Positions 33,439 through 42,950 of a stretch of 64,000 nucleotides of DNA are shown here, piece after piece. The notes beneath the pieces are model-generated. The model was not told the DNA's origin, searched no databases, and saw nothing but the letters and a program-made list of their open reading frames with translations. The stretch spans positions 62,001 through 126,000 of the forward strand of contig CAVYQS010000012.1 in the NCBI GenBank assembly GCA_963770765.1. Reading direction: 5' to 3'. The translations under genes were made by a program, and so were the position numbers. This stretch comes from CAVPCY01 sp963770765 (lineage in GTDB: Bacteria > Actinomycetota > Coriobacteriia > Anaerosomatales > PHET01). Positions within the stretch are counted from its first letter, which is position 1, and each line of letters opens with the position of its first letter.

Positions 33439-35868
33439 ATGCGGCGCGGAGCACTGGGTATGGCCGACAGGATCGCACTCATAGCGCTGGGAGGTATCGC
33501 TCTCTCCCTGTTCATCTGGTTCTCCCACGCCTTCATCGGAGGCATGGTGCTCGATGGACACGACCTCACCGCGGAGCTCGTCAACCCCGCTCTGGACGAC
33601 GCTTTCACTCGGGTGATCGCAATAGTCGCGATCCTGTTGGCCACCTTGCTCGTCCAGGCGGTGACGGCGCGCGGCATTCGCGCGCAGGATGCCCTCAGGG
33701 CCGAACAGAACCGAACGCGCCAGATGTACGAGAACAGTCCCGACCGCATCGTGTGCCTGAACATCTCCGGTACCGTCCTGTATGCGAATCCCAAGGTGGG
33801 CGCGTGCTGCGACACAGACCCCGGGTCCGCAGAGGCACGATGCTACGAGCAGCTGTACGACCGGGAGATGCGCTGCGACGACTGCGACCTCGAAGAGGTG
33901 GTCCGCACGGGACGTGTGCTGAGCGCGGTGAACAAGGAGGTCGCTCCCAACGGGACCGAGGTCTGGTTCGATCGGCTCCTCTACCCGATCCTCAACGATG
34001 ACGGGTCGGTCGAGTCGGTCGTGGAGATGGCCAGGGACGTCACGGCGCTGAAACTGGCACAGGAATCCCTCGAGCGTTCGCACCGCGAGCTCGAGAGCCG
34101 CATCGAGCAGCGTACAAGCGAGCTACGCAAGACGAACACCCAGCTCACGACCGAGATCGCCGAGAGGGAACGTGTTTCCGAGGCTCTCAAGGACTCCGAG
34201 GAGCGGTATCGGCGCTTGATCGAGCACTCCCCCGACATGATCCTCGTCCACCAGAACGACCGTGTGACGTTCATCAACCCCGCCGGAGTCGAGCTTCTCG
34301 GCGCGGTCCACGCCGACGAGGCCATCGGCCGCGAAGTGCTGTCACTGTGGGCGCCCGACTCCAGCGGCCTGTCGACCGGAGAACTCAGGGCGATCATCGG
34401 CCGCGGCGACCTCGAACACCCGGTCCCCCTCAAGCTCCGGCGGTTCGACGGCAGCTCCATCGACGTCGAGGTCACCGTGAACCGCCTGGTGCTCGACGGA
34501 ACCGACTATGTACAGTGCGTCGCCCGCGACATCACTCAGCGACTGCTGGCTGAAGAGACGATCCGGCGCATGGCCTACTACGACGCGCTGACCGGCCTTC
34601 CGAACCGCACGCTGTTCAAGGACCGGTTGGGCCGAGCTCTCACCCACGCGAAGCGTGACGAGAGCACGGTGGCCGTCGCGTTCCTGGACCTCGATGACTT
34701 CAAGGTGATCAACGACACCCTGGGGCACAGCGTGGGTGACGAGCTGCTCAGGGCCGTCGGCGAGCGTCTCGGCGGACTCCTTCGCGATAACGACACCGTC
34801 GCCAGGCACAGCGGCGACGAGTTCACCATCCTGGCCCAGCTCGGCGGCGACAGCGATCTGGACCAGTTCGCACACCGTGTCCTAGACGGCCTGAGGCCCG
34901 CGTTCAGCGTCTGCGGACACGACCTCCACATAACCGGAAGCCTCGGCGTGGCGCTGTTTCCGCGCGACGGGCACGACGTCGATGAGCTGCTCAAGAACGC
35001 CGACGCGGCGATGTACCACGCCAAGGAGATGGGCCAGAGCCAATACACCCCGTATATCCCACAGATGGGTGCGGCCGCCCTCGACCGGCTGCATCTTGAG
35101 ACTGAGCTCAGGCGCGCGGTCCACGCACGCGAGTTCCGGCTGCACTACCAACCCCAAGTCGATCTCCGTACGCTCGAGATCGTCGGAGTGGAGGCGCTCC
35201 TGCGGTGGGAGCACCCCGTCCAGGGACTACTCGGACCGGCGGCCTTCCTCGACGTCGCCGAACAGGCAGGGCTGATGAGCCATCTGGGGAGGTGGGTACT
35301 CGCAGAGGCATGCTCGCAGGCCCGCTCCTGGATGGACGCCGGCTTGCCGCTCAATCGCATCGCCGTCAACTTCGGTGCACAGGAGTTCCTACGCCAAGAC
35401 ATCGTCCAGCTCGTCGCCGACACCCTCACGCGCACGAACGTGCCCGCAGAAGTCCTCGAGATCGAGATCACCGAGGGAGTCGCGCTCCAGAGCCTCGAAC
35501 ACGTGGTCACGACGTTCGCAGACCTCAGGGAACTCGGCGTGCGCATCGCGATCGACGACTTCGGAACCGGATACTCCTCGATGAGCTACTTGCAGCGCTT
35601 CCCCATACAGACCCTCAAGATCGACCGATCCTTCATGCAGCGGGTGGGCGAAGACGGTCAGAGCGCCGCCATCGCTTCGATGCTCGTCGACCTGTGCCAC
35701 CAGCTCGAACTCGACATCGTGGCAGAGGGCATCGAGAACGATGCACAGTGGCAGTTCCTCACCCAGCGAGGCTGCGTGACCGCACAGGGCAATCTCTTCT
35801 GCAAGCCCGTGACCGCCGACGAGATGACCGTTCTGCTCTCGACGGGACTGGCGGTACGGGTCGCCTAA
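33439..35868 (+). CDS. Membrane PAS-PAS-GGDEF-EAL cyclic-di-GMP protein
   Basis: An 809-residue c-di-GMP turnover protein. Two transmembrane helices (about 11-37 and 57-76) flank a short outside loop. PAS1 (91-205) carries a cysteine group at 106, 123, 124, 135, 146 and 149. A coiled coil (205-250) leads to PAS2 (254-370). The GGDEF domain reads SGDEF at 458-462. The EAL domain has EALLRW (585-590), DDFGTGYSS (706-714) and the downstream K, E and Q residues, so phosphodiesterase activity is likely; cyclase activity is possible. GGGGGGAG precedes ATG 33439; ATG 33460 with GGAG is an alternative. A sigma-28-type promoter lies upstream. Its TAA overlaps the proS stop on the other strand. Confidence 0.95.
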   Translation: MRRGALGMADRIALIALGGIALSLFIWFSHAFIGGMVLDGHDLTAELVNPALDDAFTRVIAIVAILLATLLVQAVTARGIRAQDALRAEQNRTRQMYENSPDRIVCLNISGTVLYANPKVGACCDTDPGSAEARCYEQLYDREMRCDDCDLEEVVRTGRVLSAVNKEVAPNGTEVWFDRLLYPILNDDGSVESVVEMARDVTALKLAQESLERSHRELESRIEQRTSELRKTNTQLTTEIAERERVSEALKDSEERYRRLIEHSPDMILVHQNDRVTFINPAGVELLGAVHADEAIGREVLSLWAPDSSGLSTGELRAIIGRGDLEHPVPLKLRRFDGSSIDVEVTVNRLVLDGTDYVQCVARDITQRLLAEETIRRMAYYDALTGLPNRTLFKDRLGRALTHAKRDESTVAVAFLDLDDFKVINDTLGHSVGDELLRAVGERLGGLLRDNDTVARHSGDEFTILAQLGGDSDLDQFAHRVLDGLRPAFSVCGHDLHITGSLGVALFPRDGHDVDELLKNADAAMYHAKEMGQSQYTPYIPQMGAAALDRLHLETELRRAVHAREFRLHYQPQVDLRTLEIVGVEALLRWEHPVQGLLGPAAFLDVAEQAGLMSHLGRWVLAEACSQARSWMDAGLPLNRIAVNFGAQEFLRQDIVQLVADTLTRTNVPAEVLEIEITEGVALQSLEHVVTTFADLRELGVRIAIDDFGTGYSSMSYLQRFPIQTLKIDRSFMQRVGEDGQSAAIASMLVDLCHQLELDIVAEGIENDAQWQFLTQRGCVTAQGNLFCKPVTADEMTVLLSTGLAVRVA

Positions 35869-37592
35869 TGCGCGTAGCGCATGCGCTCCGATGCGACGAG
35901 TGCGGCAACCTGCGAGGCGGCCTGCTCGATAGCGACGGTCACCCGATCGCCGGTGGCACGCGTCTTCAGCTCGACGACACCATCGGCAAGCCCCTTCTTC
36001 CCCACCACGACCTGGAACGGCCAGCCGATGAGGTCGGCGTCGTTGAACTTGACGCCCGCACGCTCATCACGGTCGTCGAGAACGACTTCGACCCCCGCAG
36101 ACGCCAGCTCTGAGAAGACCCTCTCGGCAACATCGAACACATCTCCATCGGTTGCCAAGGGCACGACCGCAACCTCAAGCGGGGCGACCGACATCGGCCA
36201 CACGATGCCGGAGTCGTCGTTGTGTTGCTCGATCACGGCGGCAAGCGTGCGCGTCACGCCAACGCCGTAACAGCCCATGATGAACGGGTGCTCGGCCCCC
36301 GACTCGTCGGAGTATGTCGCACCCATCGACTCGGAGTACTTGGTACCGAGCTGGAAGACCTGGCTCACTTCGATGCCGCGCGCGGAGTGTACCGTCCCGC
36401 CGCACACGGGGCAGCCGTCACCCGCCTGAGCGGTCACGAGGTCCGCCCACACCTCGACCTCGAAATCGCGTCCGGGCTGTGCGTTCACGAGGTGGTAGTC
36501 GTTCTCGTTGGCGCCCACACCCCAGGCGGGGTCGTTCTGCAGGCTCTGGTCGGCGATCACGAGAGTGCCGGCGGGAACGTTCACCGGACCGAGTGAGCCC
36601 TTGGGGATGTCGAAACGCTGGAAGTCGGCTTCCTCGAGCAGCTCGAGACCCTCGACCGCCTTGGACGCCTTGAGTGGATTGAGCTCGCGGTCGCCGGGCA
36701 CGAGCAGGAAGACGAGGCGGCCTTCCGGCGTCTTGCCCGCCATGGTCTTCACGGTGTCGTGATCGGAGATGCCGAGGAAGGCGGACAGTTCCGCGATGGT
36801 GCGGATATCGGGCGTGTGCACGCGCTCCAAAGGCTTTGGTTCGGATGCCGAGGGGTGCCGGGGAACCACGGTGGTGGCGGCTTCGACGTCGGCCGCCCAC
36901 CCGCACCCGCAGTAGACGAGCTCTGCCTCGCCGTTATCGGCAAGAGCCATGAACTCCGTGGTGACACTGCCGCCGATCTGACCTGAATCGGCTTCCACGG
37001 GCCGGTAGTCGAGTCCGCACCGCTCGCAGATGCGCGCGTATGCGGTGCTCATCTCATCGTAGTGGGCCTGCAGCGACTCCTGCGACGAGTGGAAGCTATA
37101 GGCGTCTTTCATGATGAACTCGCGGCCTCGGAGCAGCCCGAAGCGGGGCCGCACCTCGTCGCGGAACTTGACCTGGATCTGATAGAGCGACAACGGAAGC
37201 TCGCGATAGGAGCGCACGTCGCTGCGGACGAGCGACGTGATGATCTCCTCGTGCGTGGGTCCGAGGCAGAAATCACGCCCGTGCCGGTCCTGCAGGCGAG
37301 CGAGTTCGGGACCGTAGACGTCCCAGCGGCCGGACTCATGCCACAGTTCGGCAGGCTGGACGACCGGCATCATGATCTCCTGCGACCCGATCGCGTTCAT
37401 CTCATCTCGGACGATCTGCTCGATCTTGTGCAGGCTGCGCCAGCCCAACGGCAGGAAGCTGTATATCCCGGCGGCGTTCTTGCGGATCATGCCGCTGCGC
37501 AGCAGCAGACGGTGACTCGCGAGCTCGGCCTCCGCCGGGTCCTCTTTCAGTGTGGGGACGTACAGCGTGCTCATGCGAAGGGCGACGGTCAT
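35865..37592 (-). CDS. proS: Prolyl-tRNA synthetase, bacterial type
   Basis: Class II aminoacyl-tRNA synthetase charging tRNA-Pro. Motif 1/2 regions (RSGMIRKNAAGIYSFLPLGWR, LGPTHEE, RFGLLRGREFIMKDAYSF), the INS editing-domain insertion (roughly 220-400, with KTMAGKTPEGRLVFLLVPGDRELN) and motif 3 (GVGVTRTLAAVIEQ) are present. The 575-residue length is that of the bacterial form. A T-box is not evident in the 92-bp upstream gap. It ends convergently against the GGDEF-EAL gene with overlapping stop codons. Confidence 0.97.
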   Translation of the reverse strand: MTVALRMSTLYVPTLKEDPAEAELASHRLLLRSGMIRKNAAGIYSFLPLGWRSLHKIEQIVRDEMNAIGSQEIMMPVVQPAELWHESGRWDVYGPELARLQDRHGRDFCLGPTHEEIITSLVRSDVRSYRELPLSLYQIQVKFRDEVRPRFGLLRGREFIMKDAYSFHSSQESLQAHYDEMSTAYARICERCGLDYRPVEADSGQIGGSVTTEFMALADNGEAELVYCGCGWAADVEAATTVVPRHPSASEPKPLERVHTPDIRTIAELSAFLGISDHDTVKTMAGKTPEGRLVFLLVPGDRELNPLKASKAVEGLELLEEADFQRFDIPKGSLGPVNVPAGTLVIADQSLQNDPAWGVGANENDYHLVNAQPGRDFEVEVWADLVTAQAGDGCPVCGGTVHSARGIEVSQVFQLGTKYSESMGATYSDESGAEHPFIMGCYGVGVTRTLAAVIEQHNDDSGIVWPMSVAPLEVAVVPLATDGDVFDVAERVFSELASAGVEVVLDDRDERAGVKFNDADLIGWPFQVVVGKKGLADGVVELKTRATGDRVTVAIEQAASQVAALVASERMRYAH

Positions 37593-37684
37593 CGTCTCGA
37601 GCTCTCTCGTTAGAAGGGAAGGCGTGTCACGCAGCCGGTGCGACCGGCCTCGGCGCGCGCCGACGACATGAAGCAGGATAGCAG

Positions 37685-38746
37685 TTACAGCGTCGCTTCG
37701 AGGCGCTCGATCTCCGACATCAACGCGTCGACGATCTCGTCTTCGGCCACCTTGCGAAGCGGTTCTCCCTTGGCGAAGATCAGCCCGACTCCCTTGCCCG
37801 CAGCGACTCCCAGATCGGCCTCGCGGGCCTCACCCGGTCCGTTGACCACGCACCCCATGACGGCGACCTTGATGGGTGTGGGGCGACCGTGCAGCAGCTC
37901 GGCTATCTTCTCGGCGATGGGAATCAGATCGACCTCGCAGCGGCCACAGGTGGGGCAGCTCACGAGCTCGGGCGAGTTGCGGCGGATATCGAGCGCTCCG
38001 AGAATCTCCCACGCAACGTGCACTTCTTCGACCGGGGGCGCGGTGAGCGACACGCGTATGGTGTCGCCGATGTCCTCGGCGAGCAAGATGCCGAGCCCCA
38101 CCGACGACTTCACGGTTCCCGAGCGCGTCGTGCCGGCCTCGGTGACGCCGACGTGCAGGGGATACGGTATCGCCGTCGACAGGCGGCGGTAGGCGTCGAT
38201 CGTCGCTCGCACGCTGGATGCCTTCGCGGAGACCACGATGTCGTCGAAGCCGCGACCCTCGAAGTGCTCGCAGAAGCTCACCGCGCTCGCGACGAGCTTC
38301 TCGGCGAGCGTCCAATCGAGGTCACGAAAGGCGCTGTCGAGCGAGCCGGCGTTGACGCCGATCCTGATGGGCACGCCCGCCTCCCCCGCGGCGTCGATGA
38401 TGGCGTCGACTCGCGCGAGGTCGCCGATGTTGCCGGGATTGATGCGCAGTTTCGCAGCGCCCAGGCGTGTCGCCTCGATCGCGAGGCGGTGGTCGAAGTG
38501 TATGTCGGCCACGACCGGAAGCGGTGAGTCCGCACACACCGCACCGAAGCCCGCGAGGGCGCTGGAGTGCGGGATCGCGACCCGCACGATCTCGCATCCG
38601 GCGGCAGCGAGCTCGCCGATCTGGGCGAGGGTGGCCTCGGGATCACGTGTGTCGGTGGTCGTCATCGACTGCACCGCGACCGGCGAGCCGCCGCCGACGG
38701 GCACGGTGCCCACCACCACCTGACGCGTGTTGAATCGCGTGGTCAT
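37685..38746 (-). CDS. ispG: 4-hydroxy-3-methylbut-2-enyl-diphosphate synthase
   Basis: Iron-sulfur enzyme of the DXP (MEP) isoprenoid pathway, converting MEcPP to HMBPP. TIM-barrel (VQSMTTTDTRD start, VADIHFDHRLA) and C-terminal [4Fe-4S] ligands in SCPTCGRCEVDL and GCVVNGPGE are intact in 353 residues. With dxr and uppS nearby, it supports lipid carrier synthesis. Confidence 0.97.
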   Translation of the reverse strand: MTTRFNTRQVVVGTVPVGGGSPVAVQSMTTTDTRDPEATLAQIGELAAAGCEIVRVAIPHSSALAGFGAVCADSPLPVVADIHFDHRLAIEATRLGAAKLRINPGNIGDLARVDAIIDAAGEAGVPIRIGVNAGSLDSAFRDLDWTLAEKLVASAVSFCEHFEGRGFDDIVVSAKASSVRATIDAYRRLSTAIPYPLHVGVTEAGTTRSGTVKSSVGLGILLAEDIGDTIRVSLTAPPVEEVHVAWEILGALDIRRNSPELVSCPTCGRCEVDLIPIAEKIAELLHGRPTPIKVAVMGCVVNGPGEAREADLGVAAGKGVGLIFAKGEPLRKVAEDEIVDALMSEIERLEATL

Positions 38747-38774
38747 GCGGATCGAGTCAGCCCCCTTCGCAGCG

Positions 38775-40034
38775 CTACCCGACGATGAAGCGCACCACGT
38801 CAGAGTACATGAGGTACCCGATCAGAGCGAAGAGCAACACCGCGCCGGCCGCGGACAGCGACAAGGAGACGTTGCGCGAGAGTGGCCGGCCCCTGAGCCG
38901 CTCCACGAGTTCGACAACGACCTTCCCGCCGTCGAGCGGAGGGATCGGGAAGATGTTGATCACGCCGAGGGAGAGAGAGAGCAGCGCCACGATTCCGGCG
39001 TAGTCGAGCGGACCGGACTTCGCGGCGTCCGCTGCGATGTACGAGGCGCCGATCACGCTCGAGGCCCCTTGGATCGAGGTCCGGAACGTCTCGGGATTGA
39101 AGAAGCCGGCGATGGCCTGGAAGGTGAGTCCGATGTAGCTCACGGACAGCACGAGGGCCCTGAGCACGCTCGGTTGGACGCGCTGCACCTCAGGGCCCAC
39201 ACCGAGCAGGGGTGCCGTGGTGCCGGGTTTGTTGCCGAGTGTCGCCGTGGCGCGTGTCGTGACGCCGTCGCGCACGTAGACGACCGCGATCGTGTCACCT
39301 GCCTCGTAGCGCTGCAGGGTCATGACCATCTCCTGCCATGACTCGACCTCCTCCGTGTCGATCGCGGTCACGCGGTCTCCCGCCCGAAGCCCGGCCTTCT
39401 CGGCAGCCGAGCCCTTGGTCACGCTCTCGATCACACCTGTCTGGTCGTAGTAGCCCCATGTGGCGAGCACGACCGTGAAGACCAGCACGGCGGTGAGCAG
39501 GTTCATCACCACGCCCGCTGACAACAGGACGACGCGCCTCCACGTCGACAGCGCCCGGTACGTCACCGAGCGGGCACGGTCCAACAACGCGACCGGATCC
39601 GCAGCATCATCCACCGAGAACCGCGAACGGTACGAGTACTCGTCGGTGTCGAGCTGCTCGATGGCGTCCCAGTCGGCGAGAGTCAGCAGCAGCTTATCGG
39701 CGGCGGGCTCATCGATACCGAGCTCGGTCGAGAGCGCGGTCGAGTTCGCCTCGCCCAGCCGGGTGACCGCGGCCAGGGCGGGACCGAGTCGAGGGTCCTC
39801 GGGCCCGGGCTCCATTCCTGCTATGCGCACGTACCCGCCAAGCGGCACGGCGGTGATACCGTATGTCGTCTTGGACCCCTTGAGTCGCAGCGCGGGCCCG
39901 GGCAGCCCGATCATGAACTCGTGAACCTTCACACCGAAGAGCCGTGCGGCGGCGAAGTGCCCGCCCTCGTGGATCACCACGAGCAGCGAGAAGGTCAGTA
40001 CTCCCCAGAACAGCGCGGACAGACCGTCACTCAT
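38775..40034 (-). CDS. rseP: Site-2 intramembrane metalloprotease RseP/RasP with winged-helix-like insert
   Basis: Intramembrane protease of regulated proteolysis. HEGGH (22-26) in TM1, a PDZ domain (about 198-262, GSAAEKAGLRAGDRVTAID) and the third ligand motif PPLDGGKVV (365-373) are intact; length is 419. Between TM1 and TM2, residues 84-138 (VTRLGEANSTALSTELGID, then ADKLLLTLADWDAIEQL and YSYRSRF) look like a winged-helix domain on the cytosolic side. This is not standard in RseP. Usual targets are anti-sigma factors and leftover signal peptides. AGGA precedes ATG 40034; the longer open frame is unconserved. Confidence 0.94.
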   Translation of the reverse strand: MSDGLSALFWGVLTFSLLVVIHEGGHFAAARLFGVKVHEFMIGLPGPALRLKGSKTTYGITAVPLGGYVRIAGMEPGPEDPRLGPALAAVTRLGEANSTALSTELGIDEPAADKLLLTLADWDAIEQLDTDEYSYRSRFSVDDAADPVALLDRARSVTYRALSTWRRVVLLSAGVVMNLLTAVLVFTVVLATWGYYDQTGVIESVTKGSAAEKAGLRAGDRVTAIDTEEVESWQEMVMTLQRYEAGDTIAVVYVRDGVTTRATATLGNKPGTTAPLLGVGPEVQRVQPSVLRALVLSVSYIGLTFQAIAGFFNPETFRTSIQGASSVIGASYIAADAAKSGPLDYAGIVALLSLSLGVINIFPIPPLDGGKVVVELVERLRGRPLSRNVSLSLSAAGAVLLFALIGYLMYSDVVRFIVG

Positions 40035-40170
40035 GCGTCTCGATTCCTCGTCTATCGGGCTGACGACCGCAGCTTCACGACGGTCGCGCTTCTGACTGTT
40101 CCATCGTGAGCGAGAGGTGCAAACCCCGCGCCACGGCTTGCAGGCGGAGGACATCACCCTCGGGCCTTTC

Positions 40171-41337
40171 CTACAGCGACCCCACCACGACAGCGGCGCG
40201 CTCGCGGGCCCAGCGGTCGATCTGCTCGACGTGCTCGAGCGATTCGAGATCGGTTCGGTCGTGGACTTCGAGCACCGTCGCCACGATGCGTTCGATGTCG
40301 AGGAAGCCACATCGGTTCTCCAGGAACGCCGCGACCGCGACCTCGTTCGCCGCGTTGAGCACGGCTGGCACAGACCCACCGGCGCGACCGGCGTCGAACG
40401 CGAGGGTGAGGCAGCCGAACGTGTCGGGGTCGGGAGGAGCGAACTCGAGCCTGCCAAGGGCAGTGAAGTCGACGGGCTCGAGAGGCGCGCTCCACCGCCG
40501 AGGGTGGCTGAGCGCGTACTGGATCGGAATCCGCATATCGGTCGCCCCGAGGTGCGCGAGCACGCTGCCATCCGAGTACTCGACCATCGAGTGCACGCAG
40601 CTTTGCGGGTGCACGACGACCCGGATGTCGTCATAAGCGACTCCGAACAGGTGATGCGCCTCTATGACCTCGAGTCCCTTGTTCATCAAGGTCGCAGAGT
40701 CGATGGTTATCTTGGGGCCCATCTGCCAGGTGGGGTGCGCCAGAGCCTGAGCTGCGGTCACGCCTGCGAGATCCTCGCGACGCTTGTTCCTGAACGGTCC
40801 CCCGCTCGCCGTGAGCCAGATGCGCGCGACATCGCGGGAGTCCTCGCCTGCCAGACACTGGAAGATGGCCGAGTGCTCCGAATCTACCGGGATCAGCTGG
40901 CCCGGGGCGACCATCGACATCACAAGCTCGCCGCCCACGACCAACGACTCCTTGTTCGCAAGTGCGAGCGTCAACCCGGCCCCGAGGGCGGCGACCGTTG
41001 CCCGCAGCCCGGCCGCGCCTACGAGGGCGTTGAGCACGATGTCGGCTCCCCCTTCGCCGGCCGCCAGCGATTCGATGGCGGCGGCGCCCACTCCGATCGC
41101 CGAGAAGGGGTCGCCGGGGGCGATGAGGGAGCGAAAGCGCTCAGCAGCCTCGCGGTCCGCGAGCGCGACGCGCGGCACGTCGAAAACGCGGGCCTGCTCG
41201 GCGAGCAGCTCGGCGTTGCTGTGGGCCGACAGAGCGACCACCTCGACGCGATCGCGGTGTGCGGCGACGACGTCCAGCGCCTGCTTCCCGATCGAACCGG
41301 TGGAGCCCAGGACGGCGATTCGCAGCCTCCCGCTCAC
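40171..41337 (-). CDS. dxr: 1-deoxy-D-xylulose 5-phosphate reductoisomerase
   Basis: First committed step of the MEP pathway, NADPH-dependent. GSTGSIGKQ nucleotide motif (11-19), ALANKESLV, the metal/substrate segment IPVDSEHSAIFQ, and HPTWQMGPKITIDSATLMNKGLE are present in 388 residues. Start is GTG 41337, overlapping the cdsA stop (GTGA). A 136-bp gap to rseP holds nothing recognisable. Confidence 0.97.
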   Translation of the reverse strand: MSGRLRIAVLGSTGSIGKQALDVVAAHRDRVEVVALSAHSNAELLAEQARVFDVPRVALADREAAERFRSLIAPGDPFSAIGVGAAAIESLAAGEGGADIVLNALVGAAGLRATVAALGAGLTLALANKESLVVGGELVMSMVAPGQLIPVDSEHSAIFQCLAGEDSRDVARIWLTASGGPFRNKRREDLAGVTAAQALAHPTWQMGPKITIDSATLMNKGLEVIEAHHLFGVAYDDIRVVVHPQSCVHSMVEYSDGSVLAHLGATDMRIPIQYALSHPRRWSAPLEPVDFTALGRLEFAPPDPDTFGCLTLAFDAGRAGGSVPAVLNAANEVAVAAFLENRCGFLDIERIVATVLEVHDRTDLESLEHVEQIDRWARERAAVVVGSL

Positions 41338-42170
41338 TGCACGCCACCCCACCACAGGACCCAGTACGCCACCAGGCACACGAGAATGAGCGAGTCGAGC
41401 CGGTCGAGGAATCCGCCGTGGCCCGGCAGCGACGTGCCGGAGTCCTTCACGCCGGCCTCGCGCTTCATGCGCGACTCAGCAAGGTCACCGATGACCGACG
41501 ACAGCGCAACGGCGACGCCGGTGAGCAGTGCGAGCGGCATGGCGACACCGGAGCCGGGAACGAATGGCACGACGGCCCAGACGGCCACGCACGCGATCGC
41601 GCCCGCGAGGAACCCTTCCCATGACTTCTTGGGCGATATCTGGGGGGCGAGTTTGTGCTTCCCGATCATCGAACCGATGAAGTACGCGCCCACGTCGTTC
41701 ATCCAGACGCTCAACACGACCGCGAGCGAGAGGATCAGACCTGCCTCGTACGACCGGATGAGCACAAGGTAGGCGAGCAGGAATCCCGTGTAGACAGCAC
41801 CGAAGACCGTCTCGGCGGTGTCGGCCGTGCGCACCCTCAGGAAGAAGGTGTGCCATACGAGCGACGCGGCTACGAGCGCGGTGACGACAGCCATGAGCCC
41901 CGGCAACCCCATGAGCGCGGTCACGATCGGCATCGCAACAGCCGCGACGATACCGAAGATCTCGTTGGGAAGCCGGCGCTCACGCCGCTGCATCGCGTAG
42001 AACTCGGCTGCAGCCAGACCCGCCATCGCGCCGAAGAGCACTCCCGTGGGAATCTCGCCCCACCACAGGGCGCCGAGTACGGCAAGCGAGTAGGCGGTGG
42101 CGGTGAGCACGCGCGGCAACAGCGAAGCTGACTTGATCCCTGCGGGCTTCTCGGTGCGGATCTCAGCCAT
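41334..42170 (-). CDS. cdsA: Phosphatidate cytidylyltransferase
   Basis: Makes CDP-diacylglycerol from phosphatidic acid and CTP, the substrate of PgsA. Polytopic, 278 residues, with the CdsA signature SVIGDLAESRMKREAGVKDS and PGHGGFLDRLDS near the C terminus. It directly abuts uppS with no spacer and overlaps dxr by four bases. Confidence 0.97.
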   Translation of the reverse strand: MAEIRTEKPAGIKSASLLPRVLTATAYSLAVLGALWWGEIPTGVLFGAMAGLAAAEFYAMQRRERRLPNEIFGIVAAVAMPIVTALMGLPGLMAVVTALVAASLVWHTFFLRVRTADTAETVFGAVYTGFLLAYLVLIRSYEAGLILSLAVVLSVWMNDVGAYFIGSMIGKHKLAPQISPKKSWEGFLAGAIACVAVWAVVPFVPGSGVAMPLALLTGVAVALSSVIGDLAESRMKREAGVKDSGTSLPGHGGFLDRLDSLILVCLVAYWVLWWGGVQ

Positions 42171-42947
42171 CTATCGTCCTCCGAACCGGCGACGGCGCTT
42201 CTGATAATCGACGACCGCGCGCAACAGGTCGGCGCGTTTGAAGTCCGGCCACAGCACCGGCGTCACCCACAGTTCACTGTAGGCGATCTCCCACAGCAGG
42301 AAGTTCGAGACGCGCATCTCACCGCTGGTGCGAACCACGAGGTCCGGGTCGGGAATCAGCGCGGTGGAGAGGTGGGCACCGATCACGTCCTCGTCGACCG
42401 CGTCAGGCTCGCGATTCCCGGCGGCGACATCCCGGGCGATCGCACGTACGGCCCGAGCGATGTCGGCGCGCGCGCCGTAGTTCAGCGCGACGACGAGCGT
42501 GAGCCCCGCGTTGTCCGCAGTCGAGTCCACACACCGTGCGAACGCGGCCGCGGTCGAGTCCGGGAGCCCACCGGTATCGCCGATCACCTGAACGCGCACG
42601 TCGAGCCGGTGCAAGTTGACGAGCTCGCGCTCGAGCACCTCGACGAAGAGCGTCATCAGCCCCGAGACCTCGTCTTTGGGGCGGCTCCAGTTCTCCGAGG
42701 AGAACGAGTAGATCGTGAGATAGGAGACGCCCAACTCGATCGCGGCGGCGATGACCTCGCGAACCGCCTTCGCCCCCGCGGTGTGGCCGGCGAGCCGGGG
42801 CAGACCGCGCTTCTCGGCCCAACGGCCGTTACCGTCCATGATGACAGCGACGTGCGCCGGCGCGCGCTCGGCATCGAACTCGGCCAGTAGCGCCGAGCTG
42901 CGCTTTCCCGAGAAGAAGCGGGCTCTCGAAGAGCGGTCTGGGCTCAC
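42171..42947 (-). CDS. uppS: Isoprenyl transferase (undecaprenyl diphosphate synthase)
   Basis: Cis-prenyltransferase making the peptidoglycan lipid carrier. Catalytic D38 lies in IMDGNGRWA; SFSSENWSRP and RTSGEMRVSNFLLWEIAYSEL are intact. The N terminus is about 25 residues longer than the minimal enzyme. Start is GTG 42947, 3 nt from the frr stop. Confidence 0.96.
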   Translation of the reverse strand: MSPDRSSRARFFSGKRSSALLAEFDAERAPAHVAVIMDGNGRWAEKRGLPRLAGHTAGAKAVREVIAAAIELGVSYLTIYSFSSENWSRPKDEVSGLMTLFVEVLERELVNLHRLDVRVQVIGDTGGLPDSTAAAFARCVDSTADNAGLTLVVALNYGARADIARAVRAIARDVAAGNREPDAVDEDVIGAHLSTALIPDPDLVVRTSGEMRVSNFLLWEIAYSELWVTPVLWPDFKRADLLRAVVDYQKRRRRFGGR

Positions 42948-42950
42948 GCC

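Noticed and set aside
37593..37684. T-box leader upstream of proS
   Set aside because: The gap is only 92 bp and shows no T-box sequence, specifier loop or antiterminator.
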